DNA of 64,000 bases. It comes from Ashinkailepas kermadecensis. Taxonomy: Eukaryota; Arthropoda; Thecostraca; Neolepadidae. The stretch is taken from contig JAOTOM010004830.1 of NCBI GenBank assembly GCA_034440615.1, positions 102,501-166,500 on the forward strand, read 5' to 3'. Numbering within the stretch: the first letter of the stretch is position 1; each line of letters opens with the position of its first letter. Made by a program: the position numbers and the translations under genes. Under the pieces are notes generated by a model, which saw only the letters and a list, made by a program, of their open reading frames with translations, searched no databases and was not told where the DNA came from. Positions 33,595-45,837 of this stretch are shown in pieces.

Positions 33595-34492
33595 GGTGGT
33601 GGTGTGGTCCCGTACCGTCCCCGGCAGTGGTGGTGGTGGTGGTGGTGGTGGTGGTGTGGTCCCGTACCGTCCGCGGCAGTGGTGGTGGTGGTGTGGTCCC
33701 GTACCGTCCGCGGCAGTGGTGGTGGTGGTGTGGTCCCGTACCGTCCGCGGCAGTGGTGGTGGTGGTGTGGTCCCGTACCGTCCGCGGCAGTGGTGGTGGT
33801 GGTGTGGTCCCGTACCGTCCGCGGCAGTGGTGGTGGTGGTGGTGGTGGTGGTGGTGGTGGTGGTGGTGGTGTGGTCCCGTACCGTCCCCGGCAGTGGTGG
33901 TGGTGGTGTGGTCCCGTACCGTCCGCGGCAGTGGTGGTGGTGGTGTGGTCCCGTACCGTCCGCGGCAGTGGTGGTGGTGGTGGTGGTGTGGTCCCGTACC
34001 GTCCGCGGCAGTGGTGGTGGTGGTGATGTGGTCCCGTACCGTCCACGGCAGTGGTGGTGGTGGTGTGGTCCCGTACCGTCCGCGGCAGTGGTGGTGGTGG
34101 TGATGTGGTCCCGTACCGTCCGCGGCAGTGGTGGTGGTGGTGATGTGGTCCCGTACCGTCCGCGGCAGTGGTGGTGGTGGTGTGGTCCCGTACCGTCCGC
34201 GGCAGTGGTGGTGGTGGTGGTGTGGTCCCGTACCGTCCGCGGCAGTGGTGGTGGTGGTGTGGTCCCGTACCGTCCGCGGCAGTGGTGGTGGTGGTGGTGT
34301 GGTCCCGTACCGTCCGCGGCAGTGGTGGTGGTGGTGATGTGGTCCCGTACCGTCCGCGGCAGTGGTGGTGGTGGTGTGGTCCCGTACCGTCAGCGGCAGT
34401 GGTGGTGGTGGTGGTGTGGTCCCGTACCGTCCCCGGCAGTGGTCGTGACGTGGTCCCGTACAGTCCGCGGCAGTGGTGGTGGTGGTCGTCGT
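33595..34492. repeat. GGT-expansion minisatellite
   Basis: About 22 units, each made of GTGTGGTCCCGTACCGTCC, GCGGCA and a variable number of GTG triplets; some units carry GATGTGG. Unit length changes mostly by three bases, so several frames stay open (His/Thr-rich or Val/Trp-rich), which is compositional. Confidence 0.95.
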
Positions 34493-34539
34493 CGGCGACA
34501 GGAGCAGGATTAGTCGTGAGAATGGCCAGCCGTGATTTG

Positions 34540-35005
34540 CTACTGTGCTGACCGTGACTCGTGACCGTGCCGACCGTGCCGACCGTGACTCGTGACCGTG
34601 CTGACCGTGACTCATGACCGTGCTGACAGCGACTCGTGATCATGCTGACTGTGACTCGTGACCGTGACTCGTGACCGTGCCGCCCGTGACTCGTGACCGT
34701 GCTGACCGTGACTCATGACCGTGCTGACAGCGACTCGTGATCATACTGACTGTGACTCGTGACTGTACCGGCCGTGACTCGTGACCGTGACTCGTGACCG
34801 TGCCGACCGTGCCGACCGTGACTCGTGACCGTGCTGACAGCGACTCGTGATCATGCTGACCGTGACTCGTGACCGTGCCGACCGTGCCGACCGTGACTCG
34901 TGACCGTGCTGACCGTGACTCGTGACCGTGCTGACAGCGACTCGTGATCATGCTGACCGTGACTCGTGACTGTACCGGCCGTGACTCGTGACCGTTACTC
35001 GTGGC
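34540..35005. repeat. Irregular GTGACTCGTGACCGTG repeats
   Basis: 12- to 24-bp modules (GTGACTCGTGACC, GTGCTGACC, GTGCCGACC, ACAGCGACTCGTGATCAT) in shuffled order, with larger blocks of about 110 bp repeated. Confidence 0.9.
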
Positions 35006-35009
35006 CGTG

Positions 35010-36844
35010 CCGACCGATGCGCGACCACTCGCCGCCAGTCACGATGAGAGCCGGTCACGTGACATACTCCGACCACGGGCTCTGGGCCACCGGCTATCCC
35101 ACGTGATAGTTTGCTTGTCGGCGCTTCCCAGGGCATCGTTCGAGCCGTGGGAGCCCCCTCTTCTCGCCCCTCAAACGAACTGCGGATGCGGAAAGAGAGA
35201 ATATCTTGTTGAAAACTAAACGTGATTTCTAGAGAGGAGCCCGTTTGGATGTCTGAAACATATACAGCTGTCTTCAGTTTGTTTCTCAAAGAAGCCTGTT
35301 TTAACGTATAAAACATATCCAGTCATCTTCATTTTGTTCTTCGAAGCCTATTTTAACGTCTAATACATTTACAGTCGTCTTCAGTTTGATCTTCAAAGCC
35401 CGTTTTCGTGTTTCAAACATATACAGTCGTCTTCAGTTTGATTTTTTAAATCAAATCATGATACAAGTTGTCCTTTTTGACGCCTGGATTTTTTTTAACC
35501 CTTCCCAAGCGATTTTCCTCCTCCAAGTCCAAGCCAGCTAGGCGACTGAACCTGCCATTAGACAAAATAGCAATGACCGTTCCACTTTTCAGCAGATGTC
35601 CTCGTCTTTGACTTTTAGTATTAAATGACATCAACATACTTTGAAACAGGTCCAGCCAGCCGCCCAGTGTTTCATCAGTGTTCCCACACAGATCTCCCTT
35701 TTCGCACAAGACACCGAAAACATCAGACCTTGTAGTACGAGCAGCAATTAGTATGTTCCATGCACTACTATGACGATGCACTACTGACTTTAAGCATACG
35801 CCGCTAGAGTAACTGTTATAAATCGTAAGAAAAGATGTCCTCCTAAAGTCACAGATTCGCCTTCATACATTTTCTAATAATCAAGATCCGGCGTGGTGCC
35901 ATCATCATCCACCGCACTGACCGTGGCGCGCTCGTGTGTACAATAATTTCTCGCTCTGGTGCACAAGCTCGGTGCATCGCTCCAGCCAGCTGGCGTGTCG
36001 GAAGCGCACGTGCAGGGGTCGTGGCGAATGGCGCAGGGCAACAAATCCGTCAAGCACTTCCGGTCTGAAAACCGCCGCCGGTCGTCAGCTCTTGCGGCGA
36101 ATTATGCGGCGCGTCGGCTACTAATAGTAACACATAACACGCCTTCGGTTTCCGGAAGAGTTAGATTCCGCACGATTTGATGGATTTAGCTAATCATTGC
36201 AGTGGATGGAGCTTTGAACAGATTCGGATTGAATAGTGGATTGGTTTGTTAGCCAAATTTGGGTCGGGTGCCCCACCATTGTTTAAAAAATAGTTATGTT
36301 TCTGTTGTTGTTGCGCTGCTACTTCTGCAACTGCTGTCGCTGCTACTGCTGTTTCCTTGCTTAGCATTGTGAAGGATTATTCACGAAATGGTCAAATTTT
36401 TTAACTTGCAAGGTAAATGCTGTCCATCAACCTTGAACGCCTTCCGCGTGCATGCAGTTCAATTTTGCCGACTGATCCATCACTCGAACCATACAGAACT
36501 TGATGTTACTAAAATAGTTATATTTACGAACGATAGTACGTACTTCTTTACTACCTATGGTTCTTGAATTAATACAATTAATACTCGTGCTACTTTTTAC
36601 TACTTTTTAAGTCCAGTCTGGTGCTATGTTGCCTGCGCAATTTTTATTCCCAAACAAATATTTCAATTCCATGGAGCGTAACGAGATCGCACGATGAACG
36701 ATACCGTGGGGAGATTCCGTGCGCCTGTGATCTTGAAAGCCAGCCATGCTGCACGAAACGACAGCTCTGGGAACGCCGATCTCGAATAGGGGCTACTGGT
36801 GTTCGTGTGGCTGAACAGTAAACAGCGGGCACGACCACCCGTTG
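35010..36844. other. Cadherin intron 3, no gene seen
   Basis: At 35260-35440 a phrase of the type CATATACAGTCGTCTTCAGT recurs four times at 55- to 70-bp spacing, a degenerate tandem repeat. Otherwise nothing recognised. Confidence 0.5.
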
Positions 36845-36879
36845 ACCACCCCCCCTGGCGACACCCGTCATCCGTCATC

Positions 36880-37112
36880 ACCAGCCGTGACCACCCGTCA
36901 CCCTGCTGACCACCCGTCACCCTGCTGACCACCCGTCACCCTGCTGACCACCCGTCACCCTGCTGACCACCCGTCACCCTGCTGACCACCCGTCACCCTG
37001 CTGACCACCCGTCACCCTGCTGACCACCCGTCACCCTGCTGACCACCCGTCACCCTGCTGACCACCCGTCACTCTACTGACCACCCGTCACCCTGCTGAC
37101 CACCAGTCACGA
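36880..37112. repeat. 19-bp tandem repeat
   Basis: About eleven copies of CACCCTGCTGACCACCCGT. Confidence 0.95.
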
Positions 37113-38399
37113 GGTCAGCCACAACATCGAAGATTCGGTGCATACCACAATCAGCTGACAACTGTGACAGGCCGTCATGGTCAAGGCTGTCCTTCGATTA
37201 CGAGAATTCTGAATGTGAAATGATCTGCGCAGTATTTGTCGGAAGAAAGGACGGAGCGCACATTTCTTTCTTTGCAAGAGAAGGTTTGTAACATTGTTCA
37301 AGGGAGTTATCTCCATCATCTAGTGCACTCTATAGCTGGATGTTTTTCACGATCGTCTGTGCAGCTGGACATGGTGACAGCGAGAACAGGCCCTATTCAG
37401 CTCAATGGCTGGGCGCATCCTCGTCAGCGAACAAAATGGGTGTTCCAGCTCTGTGGCTGGAGCACCTCGACACCTGCTCTGTTCCGCACTCGGGTAGTTT
37501 AAACTAATTGCTAGTCGGGTAGCTTAAACGTTTGGCGAATGTCCAGCTTTATTCTCGGATGCTGTCGATGGTATGCACCAATTCATGAAAATCATGGGAC
37601 CCAAGCAATGGGCTGAGCCAGGAGGGCATTATTTCGGACGCGTCATACAGGTACTCTGCTTAAATTATCAACGTGAGGCAGGGCAGCATCGAATGGCGAG
37701 CGCATGAGATATAGATCACCACCCGTAAACGCTCCTAATGACCACAATATTTCCTCCTCGTCACTGTGTCACGGGTGTTCTTACGGCACAAACATGTCTC
37801 TTCAGATGTGTGGTCGAGTGAGTTCAAGAGCAACACCGCCGTCTCTCAGACGTTCCGTTCGGGTGGTTCCAACAGGAAGAACGCCGTTTGTTCAGGGTGT
37901 GGTTGGCCGGTTTTAACAGTGAGAATGCCGTCGGCTCGACGTCGTGGGCGGCTGATCATAGCAGCGACAACGGCGTGGCTGTTCCGGTACGACAGGCCCA
38001 GCTCCGGTCGCCTTTCCGGTACTGGTGCCACCCGCCAGCTTCATCCTTCCAGCTCCGCCCGCCAGTGCTGGTGGGTGGGGGGGGGGGGGATGGTGACGAG
38101 ACCCATTGTTCTGCCGAACTGGTGGCTCGTGACAAATGTTGACATGAGAAATCATCTCGCTACTTCGAGCGAAATGATTTCTGTTTCACACCGTTAATCA
38201 AGCTTTCGCGTTGTGATGATACTGCTGTGGGTATCTTTGTCTCCAGTTGCCGTGACGTCATTTCAACGCTGCCTGGCAACGGCGATGGATATTGCGACCG
38301 ACGTTTATTCCCGGCAGCGTTGAAAAAAAAACCGGATAAGACTAGCCTGTCCAGTTTGCCCAGTCCAGTTTGTCCCGGCCAGTGTTGTTCACACCCCGA
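37113..38399. other. Cadherin intron 3, no gene seen
   Basis: Contains an 11-G run near 38080 and loosely repeated GGTTTTAACAGTGAGAATGCCG/GGTGGTTCCAACAGGAAGAACG-like phrases at 37860-37935. No exon supported. Confidence 0.4.
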
Positions 38400-38402
38400 C
38401 CT

Positions 38403-38550
38403 GCTGGGAGCCATGTTCTGATGTGTGTCAGGTCGGGAGCCATGTTCTGATGTGTGTCAAGTCGGGAGCCATGTTTTCATGTATGTCAAGTCGGGAGCTA
38501 TGTTCTGATGTGTGTCAGGTCGGGAGCCATGTTCTGATGTGTGTCAGGTC
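38403..38550. repeat. 29-bp tandem repeat, five copies
   Basis: Units read GGGAGCCATGTTCTGATGTG followed by TGTCAGGTC, with small variants. Confidence 0.93.
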
Positions 38551-38793
38551 GCCAGTCGACGAAGTGAGTAGCCCGCCGTACCTCTGCGGATCGTGACCAC
38601 CGGTGTCACATTCCCCATACGTGAACCGCGTCACGAGCGTAGCGCACGTGACGCGGGAGCGTGACGCCGGCGATCGCCTGCGTGACGGCCGCGCGACGGA
38701 GGGGCGAGAGCAGGGGGGGGGGACAGGACCGTCGCCGACGCCAGGAGCGGACGTGAGCTCAAGTCAGACCTGACTCTCCTCCGATGCACTCAC

Positions 38794-41700
38794 TGCAACT
38801 GACCCGGGCTGTCACGGAGCGACTGACCCGGGCTGTCACGGAGCGACTGACCCGGGCTGTCACGGAGCGACTGACCCGGGCTGTCACGGAGCGACTGACC
38901 CGGGCTGTCACGGAGCGACTGACCCGGGCTGTCACGGAGCGACTGACCCGGGCTGTCACGGAGCGACTGACCCGGGCTGTCGGAGCGACTGACCCGGGCT
39001 GTCACGGAGCGACTGACCCGGGCTGTCACGGAGCGACTGACCCGGGCTGTCACGGAGCGACTGACCCGGGCTGTCACGGAGCGACTGACCCGGGCTGTCA
39101 CGGAGCGACTGACCCGGGCTGTCACGGAGCGACTGACCCGGGCTGTCACGGAGCGACTGACCCGGCTGTCACGGAGCGACTGACCCGGGCTGTCACGGAG
39201 CGACTGACCCGGGCTGTCACGGAGCGAGACGGAGTCCGGCTGTCACGGAGCGACTGACCCGGCTGTCACGGAGCGACTGGACCCGGGCTGTCACGGAGCG
39301 ACTGACCCGGCTGTCACGGAGCGACTGACCCGGGCTGTCACGGAGCGACTGACCCGGGCTGTCACGGAGCGACTGACCCGGGCTGTCACGGAGCGACACC
39401 CGCGGGCTGACCCGGGCTGTCACGGAGCGACTGACCCGGGCTGTCACGGAGCGACTGACCCGGGCTGTCACGGAGCGACTGACCCGGGCTGTCACGGAGC
39501 GACTGACCCGGGCTGTCACGGAGCGACTGACCCGGGCTGTCACGGAGCGACTGACCCGGGCTGTCACGGAGCGACTGACCCGGGCTGTCACGGAGCGACT
39601 GACCCGGGCTGTCACGGGGCAACGGACCCGGGCTGTCACGGAGCGACTGACCCGGGCTGTCACGGAGCGACTGACCCGGGCTGTCACGGAGCGACTGACC
39701 CGGCTGCGGGAGCCCGGGCTGTCACCGGAGCGACTGACCCGGGCTGTCACGGAGCGACTGACCCGGGCTGTCACGGAGCGACTGACCCGGGCTGTCACGG
39801 AGCGACTGACCCGGGCTGTCACGGAGCGACTGACCCGGGCTGTCACGGAGCGACTGACCCGGGCTGTCCGACCCGGGCTGTCACGGAGCGACCCGGCTGT
39901 CACGGAGCGGACCCGGGCTGTCACGGAGCGACTGACCCGGGCTGTCACGGAGCGGCCCGGGCGGTCACGGAGCGACTGACCCGGGCTGTCACGGAGCGAC
40001 TGGACCCGGGCTGTCACGGAGCGACCTGACCCGGGCTGTCACGGAGCGACTGACCCGAGAGAGAGGGCTGTCACGGAGCGACTGACCCGGGCTGTCACGG
40101 AGCGACTGACCCGGGCTGTCACGGAGCGACTGACCCGGGCTGTCACGGAGCGACTGACCCGGGCTGTCACGGAGCGACTGACCCGGGCTGTCACGGAGCG
40201 ACTGACCCGGGCTGTCACGGAGCGACTGACCCGGGCTGTCACGGAGCGGACCCGGGCTGTCACGGAGGACTGGACCCGGGCTGTCACGGAGCGACTGACC
40301 CGGGCTGTCACGGAGCGACTGACCCGGGCTGTCACGGAGCGACTGACCCGGGCTGTCACGGAGCGACTGACCCGGGCTGTCACGGAGCGACTGACCCGGG
40401 CTGTCACGGAGCGACTGACCCGGCTGTCACGGAGCGACTGCCCGCTGTCACGGAGCGACTGACCCGGGCTGTACGGGCGGGCTGTCACGGAGCGACTGAC
40501 CCGGGCTGTCACGGAGCGACTGACCCGGGCTGTCACGGAGCGACTGACCCGGGCTGTCAGGGCCGCGGGCTGTCACGGAGCGACTGACCCGGGCTGTCAC
40601 GGAGCGACTGACCCGGGCTGTCACGGAGCGACTGACCCGGGCTGTCACGGAGCGACTGACCCGGGCTGTCACGGAGCGACTGACCCGGGCTGTCACGGGG
40701 CGACTGACCCGGGCTGTCACGGAGCGACTGACCCGGGCTGTCACGGAGCGACTGACCCGGGCTGTCACGGAGCGACTGACCCGGGCTGTCACGGAGCGAC
40801 TGACCCGGGCTGTCACGGAGCGACTGACCCGGGCTGTCACGGAGCGACTGACTCCGGGCTGTCACGGAGCGACTGACCCGGGCTGTCACGGAGCGACTGA
40901 CCCGGGCTGTCACGGAGCGACTGACCCGGGCTGTCACGGAGCGACTGACCCGGGCTGTCACGGAGCGACTGACCCGGGCTGTCACGGAGCGACTGACCCG
41001 GGCTGTCACGGAGCGACTGACCCGGGCTGTCACGGAGCGACTGACCCGGGCTGTCACGGAGCGACTGACCCGGGCTGTCACGGAGCGACTGACCCGGGCT
41101 GTCACGGAGCGACTGACCCGGGCTGTCACGCGGACTGACCCGGCTGTCACGGAGCGACTGACCCGGGCTGTCACGGAGCGACTGACCCGGGCTGTCACGG
41201 AGCGACTGACCCGGGCTGTCACGGAGCGACTGACCCGGGCTGTCACGGAGCGACTGACCCGGGCTGTCACGGAGCGACTGACCCGGGCTGTCACGGAGCG
41301 ACTGACCCGGCTGTCACGGAGCGACTGACCCCGGGCTGTCACGGAGCGACTGACCCGCTGTCACGGAGCGACTGACCCGGCTGTACGAGCGACTGACCCG
41401 GGCTGTCACGGAGCGACTGACCCGGGCTGTCACGGAGCGACTGACCCGGCTGTCACGGAGCGACACCGCTTAACACTTAAACTTAAGAAGTTAAACTACC
41501 CTTAGTAGCTTACAAAATACCCGCTGTACACGACTGACCCGGCTGTACGAGCACTGACCCGCTGTACGAGGATTGACCGTGTGAGCGACTACCGCTTAAA
41601 TTGCTGTACGGAGCGACTGACCCGGGCTGTACGGAGCGACTGACCCGCTGTACGGAGCGACTGACGGCTGTCACGGAGCGACTGACCCGGGCTGTCACGG

Positions 41701-44700
41701 AGCGACTGACCCGGCTGTCTACGAGCGACTGACCCGGGCTGTCACGGAGCGACTGACCCGGGCTGTCACGGAGCGACTGACCCGGGCTGTCACGGAGCGA
41801 CTGACCCGGCTGTCACGAGAGCGACTGACCGGCTGTACGGAGCGACTGACCCGGGCTGTCACGGAGCGACTGACCCGGCTGTCACGGAGCGACTGACCCG
41901 GGCTGTCACGGAGCGACTGACCCGGGCTGTCACGGAGCGACTGACCCGGGCTGTCACGGAGCGACGGACCCGGGCTGTCACGAGCGACTGACCCGGGCTG
42001 TCACGGAGCGACTGACCCGGGCTGTCACGGAGCGACTGACCCGGGCTGTCACGGAGCGACTGACCCGGGCTGTCACGGAGCGACTGACCCGGGCTGTCAC
42101 GGAGCGACTGACCCGGGCTGTCACGGAGCGACTGACCCGGGCTGTCACGGAGCGACTGACCCGGGCTGTCACGGAGCGACTGACCCGGGCTGTCACGGAG
42201 CGACTGACCCGGGCTGTCACGGAGCGACTGACCCGGGCTGTCACGGAGCGACTGACCCGGGCTGTCACGGAGCGACTGACCCGGGCTGTCACGGAGCGAC
42301 TGACCCGGGCTGTCACGGAGCGACTGACCCGGGCTGTCACGGAGCGACTGACCCGGGCTGTCACGGAGCGACTGACCCGGGCTGTCACGGAGCGACTGAC
42401 CCGGGCTGTCACGGAGCGACTGACCCGGGCTGTCACGGAGCGACTGACCCGGGCTGTCACGGAGCGACTGACCCGGCTGTCTGAGCGACTGACCCGGGCT
42501 GTCACGGAGCGACTGACCCGGGCTGTCACGGAGCGACTGACCCGGGCTGTCACGGAGCGACTGACCCGGGCTGTCACGGAGCGACTGACCCGGGCTGTCA
42601 CGGAGCGACTGACCCGGGCTGTCACGGAGCGACTGACCCGGGCTGTCACGGAGCGACTGACCCGGGCTGTCACGGAGCGACCCTGGACGCCCGGGCTGTC
42701 ACGGAGCGACTGACCCGGGCTGTCACGGAGCGACTGACCCGGGCTGTCACGGAGCGACTGACCCGGGCTGTCACGGAGCGACTGACCCGGGCTGTCACGG
42801 AGCGACTGACCCGGGCTGTCACGGAGCGACTGACCCGGGCTGTCACGGAGCGACTGACCCGGGCTGTCACGGAGCGACTGACCCGGGCTGTCACGGAGCG
42901 ACTGACCCGGGCTGTCACGGAGCGACTGACCCGGGCTGTCACGGAGCGACTGACCCGGGCTGTCACGGAGCGACTGACCCGGGCTGTCACGGAGCGACTG
43001 ACCCGGGCTGTCACGGAGCGACTGACCCGGGCTGTCACGGAGCGACTGACCCGGGCTGTCACGGAGCGACTGACCCGGGCTGTCACGGAGCGACTGACCC
43101 GGGCTGTCACGGAGCGACTGACCCGGGCTGTCACGGAGCGACTGACCCGGGCTGTCACGGAGCGACTGACCCGGGCTGTCACGGAGCGACTGACCCGGGC
43201 TGTCACGGAGCGACTGACCCGGGCTGTCACGGAGCGACTGACCCGGGCTGTCACGGAGCGACTGACCCGGGCTGTCACGGAGCGATTGACTCCGGGCTGT
43301 CACGGAGCGACTGACCCGGGCTGTCACGGGCTGTCACGGAGCGACTGACCCGGGCTGTCACGGAGCGACTGACCCGGGCTGTCACGGACGACTGACCCGG
43401 GCTGTCACGGAGCGACTGACCCGGGCTGTCACGGAGCGACTGACTGACCCGGGCTGTCACGGAGCGACTGACCCGGGCTGTCACGGAGCGACTGACCCGG
43501 GCTGTCACGGAGCGACTGACCCGGGCTGTCACGGAGCGACTGACCCGGGCTGTCACGGAGCGACTGACCCGGGCTGTCACGGAGCAACCGACCCGGGCTG
43601 TCGGAGCGACTGACCCGGGCTGTGACCGGAGGCGACTACTGGCTGTCACGGAGCGACTGACCCGGGCTGTCACGGAGCGACTGACCCGGGCTGTCACGGA
43701 GCGACTGACCCGGGCTGTCACGGAGCGACTGACCCGGGCTGTCACGGAGCGACTGACCCGGGCTGTCACGGAGCGACTGACCCGGGCTGTCACGGAGCGA
43801 CTGACCCGGGCTGTCACGGAGCGACTGACCCGGGCTGTCACGGAGCGACTGACCCGGGCTGTCACGGAGCGACTGACCCGGGCTGTCACGGAGCGACTGA
43901 CCCGGGCTGTCACGGAGCGACTGACCCGGGCTGTCACGGAGCGACTGACCCGGGCTGTCACGGAGCGACTGACCCGGGCTGTCACGGAGCGACTGACCCG
44001 GGCTGTCACGGAGCGACTGACCCGGGGCTGTCACGGAGCGACTGACCCGGGCTGTCACGGAGCGACTGACCCGGGCTGTCACGGAGCGACTGACCCGGGC
44101 TGTCACGGAGCGACTGACCCGGGCTGTCACGGAGCGGACTGACCCGGGCTGTCACGGAGCGACTGACCCGGGCTGTCACGGAGCGACTGACCCGGGCTGT
44201 CACGGAGCGACTGACCCGGGCTGTCACGGAGCGACTGACCCGGGCTGTCACGGAGCGACTGACCCGGGCTGTCACGGAGCGACTGACCCGGGCTGTCACG
44301 GAGCGACTGACCCGGGCTGTCACGGAGCGACTGACCCGGGCTGTCACGGAGCGACGACCCGGGCTGTCACGGAGCGACTGACCCGGGCTGTCACGGAGCG
44401 ACTCTGACCCGGGCTGTCACGGAGCGACTGACCCGGGCTGTCACGGAGCGACTGACCCGGGCCCGGGCTGTCACGGAGCGACTGACCCGGGCTGTCACGG
44501 AGCGACTGACCCGGGCTGTCACGGAGCGACTGACCCGGGCTGTCACGGAGCGACTGACCCGGGCTGTCACGGAGCGACTGACCCGGGCTGTCACGGAGCG
44601 ACTGACCCGGGCTGTCACGGAGCGACTGACCCGGGCTGTCACGAACGGCCACCCGGGCTGTCACGGAGCGACTGACCCGGGCTGTCACGGAGCGACTGAC

Positions 44701-45042
44701 CCGGGCTGTCACGGAGCGACTGACCCGGGCTGTCACGGAGCGACTGACCCGGGCTGTCACGGAGCGACTGACCCGGGCTGTCACGGAGCGACTGACCCGG
44801 GCTGTCACGGAGCGACTGACCCGGGCTGTCACGGAGCGACTGACCCGGGCTGTCACGGAGCGACTGACCCGGGCTGTCACGGAGCGACTGACCCGGGCTG
44901 TCACCCGGGCTGTCACGGAGCGACTGACCCGGGCTGTCACGGAGCGACTGACCCGGGCTGTCACGGAGCGACTGACCCGGCTGTCACGGAGCGACTGACC
45001 CGGGCTGTCACGGAGCGACTGACCCGGCTGTCACGGAGCGAT
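38794..45042. repeat. 24-bp satellite-like array, about 260 units
   Basis: The unit core is TGACCCGGGCTGTCACGG followed by AGCGAC. Most units are identical. Scattered one- or two-base deletions, dropped units and short junk segments (39237-39260, 39705-39735, 39868-40080, 40252-40275, 41341-41830, 42670-42695, 43600-43650, 44640-44660) break it. 24 is divisible by three, so four of six frames are open: RSVTARVS and LRDSPGQS on minus, LTRAVTER and DPGCHGAT on plus. Each unit has three CpG and a TGAC-N7-GTCA inverted repeat. The array lies inside cadherin intron 3. Long open frames here are composition, not genes. Confidence 0.97.
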
Positions 45043-45067
45043 TTCGTCACCCATGCTTCGTTCACGT

Positions 45068-45603
45068 TCCCGGGCGCTCATGTGACTGATGCTGCCATAC
45101 GATGCATGATATACAGGAGGGCTAGTGTGACTGATGCTGCCATACGATGCGTGATATACAGGAGGGCTAGTGTGACTGGTGCAACCATACAATGCATGAT
45201 ATAGGAGGGCTAGTGTGGCTGGTGCTGCCATACGATGCATGATATACAGGACTAGCTTGGCTGGTGCTACTATGCGATGCATGATATATAGGAGGGCTAG
45301 CGTGAATGGTTCTACCATATGATGCATGATAGTCATATACAGCGTCTAGCGTGACTAGTGCTGCCACGCGATGCATGATATATAGGAGGGCTAGCGTGGC
45401 TGGTGCTACCATATGATGCATGATATACAGGGTCTAGTGTGACTGGTGCTACCATACGATGCATGATATACAGAAGGGCTAGCGTGGCTGGTGCTACCAT
45501 ACGATGCATGATATATAGGGTCTAGTGTGACTGGTGCTACCATAAGATGCATGATATACAGGAGGGCTAGCGTGGCAGATGATGCCAAATGATGCATGAT
45601 ATA
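45068..45603. repeat. 45-bp tandem repeat, about 12 copies
   Basis: Units contain GGGCTAGTGTGACTGGTGCT, ACCATACGATGCATGATATA and CAGGA. Lengths vary by one or two bases. A further single unit lies at 46972-47012, beyond an inserted block of mobile elements. Confidence 0.93.
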
Positions 45604-45605
45604 TT

Positions 45606-45837
45606 TGCCGCCCCGGTAGCGCAGTTGGTTGGAGCGCTGGCCTACTCTGGTCTCCCCTGCCCTGGCAACACAGGGTTCGAGTCGCTTCGCGCGCTCGCAT
45701 TTAGCCCCCGGCTGGGAGGGTCAGTTGGCAGCTGGCCCGATAAGGCCGGGGACGAGGTACTGGGCGGCCGTGTCGGTGCATTGACGGCACGTTAAACTTT
45801 CGGTCAAAATTATGCCGTTGAACTGGAATTCATATAT
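45606..45837 (+). mobile_element. tRNA-derived SINE
   Basis: An internal pol III promoter of tRNA type is visible: box A TAGCGCAGTTGG at 45617-45628 and box B GGTTCGAGTCG at 45674-45684. The remainder (GGCTGGGAGGGTCAGTTGGC, GATAAGGCCGGGG, CACGTTAAACTTTCGGTCAA) is not tRNA-like and forms the SINE body. The cloverleaf is incomplete and the head is followed by a body, so it is not a tRNA gene. It lies directly against the tail of the CR1-like element on the other strand. Confidence 0.72.

Noticed and set aside
33551..34643. Minus-strand frames of about 350 codons rich in His, Thr and Pro
   Set aside because: Translation of the GTG-expansion minisatellite; several frames are open at once, as expected from composition.
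38790..44964. Long minus-strand frames of 100 to 449 codons in the 24-bp array
   Set aside because: They arise because 24 is divisible by three and the unit lacks stops in four frames; they restart after each indel and have no splice or coding support.
45606..45690. tRNA gene
   Set aside because: Boxes A and B are present, but the stems do not close a normal cloverleaf and a SINE body follows.
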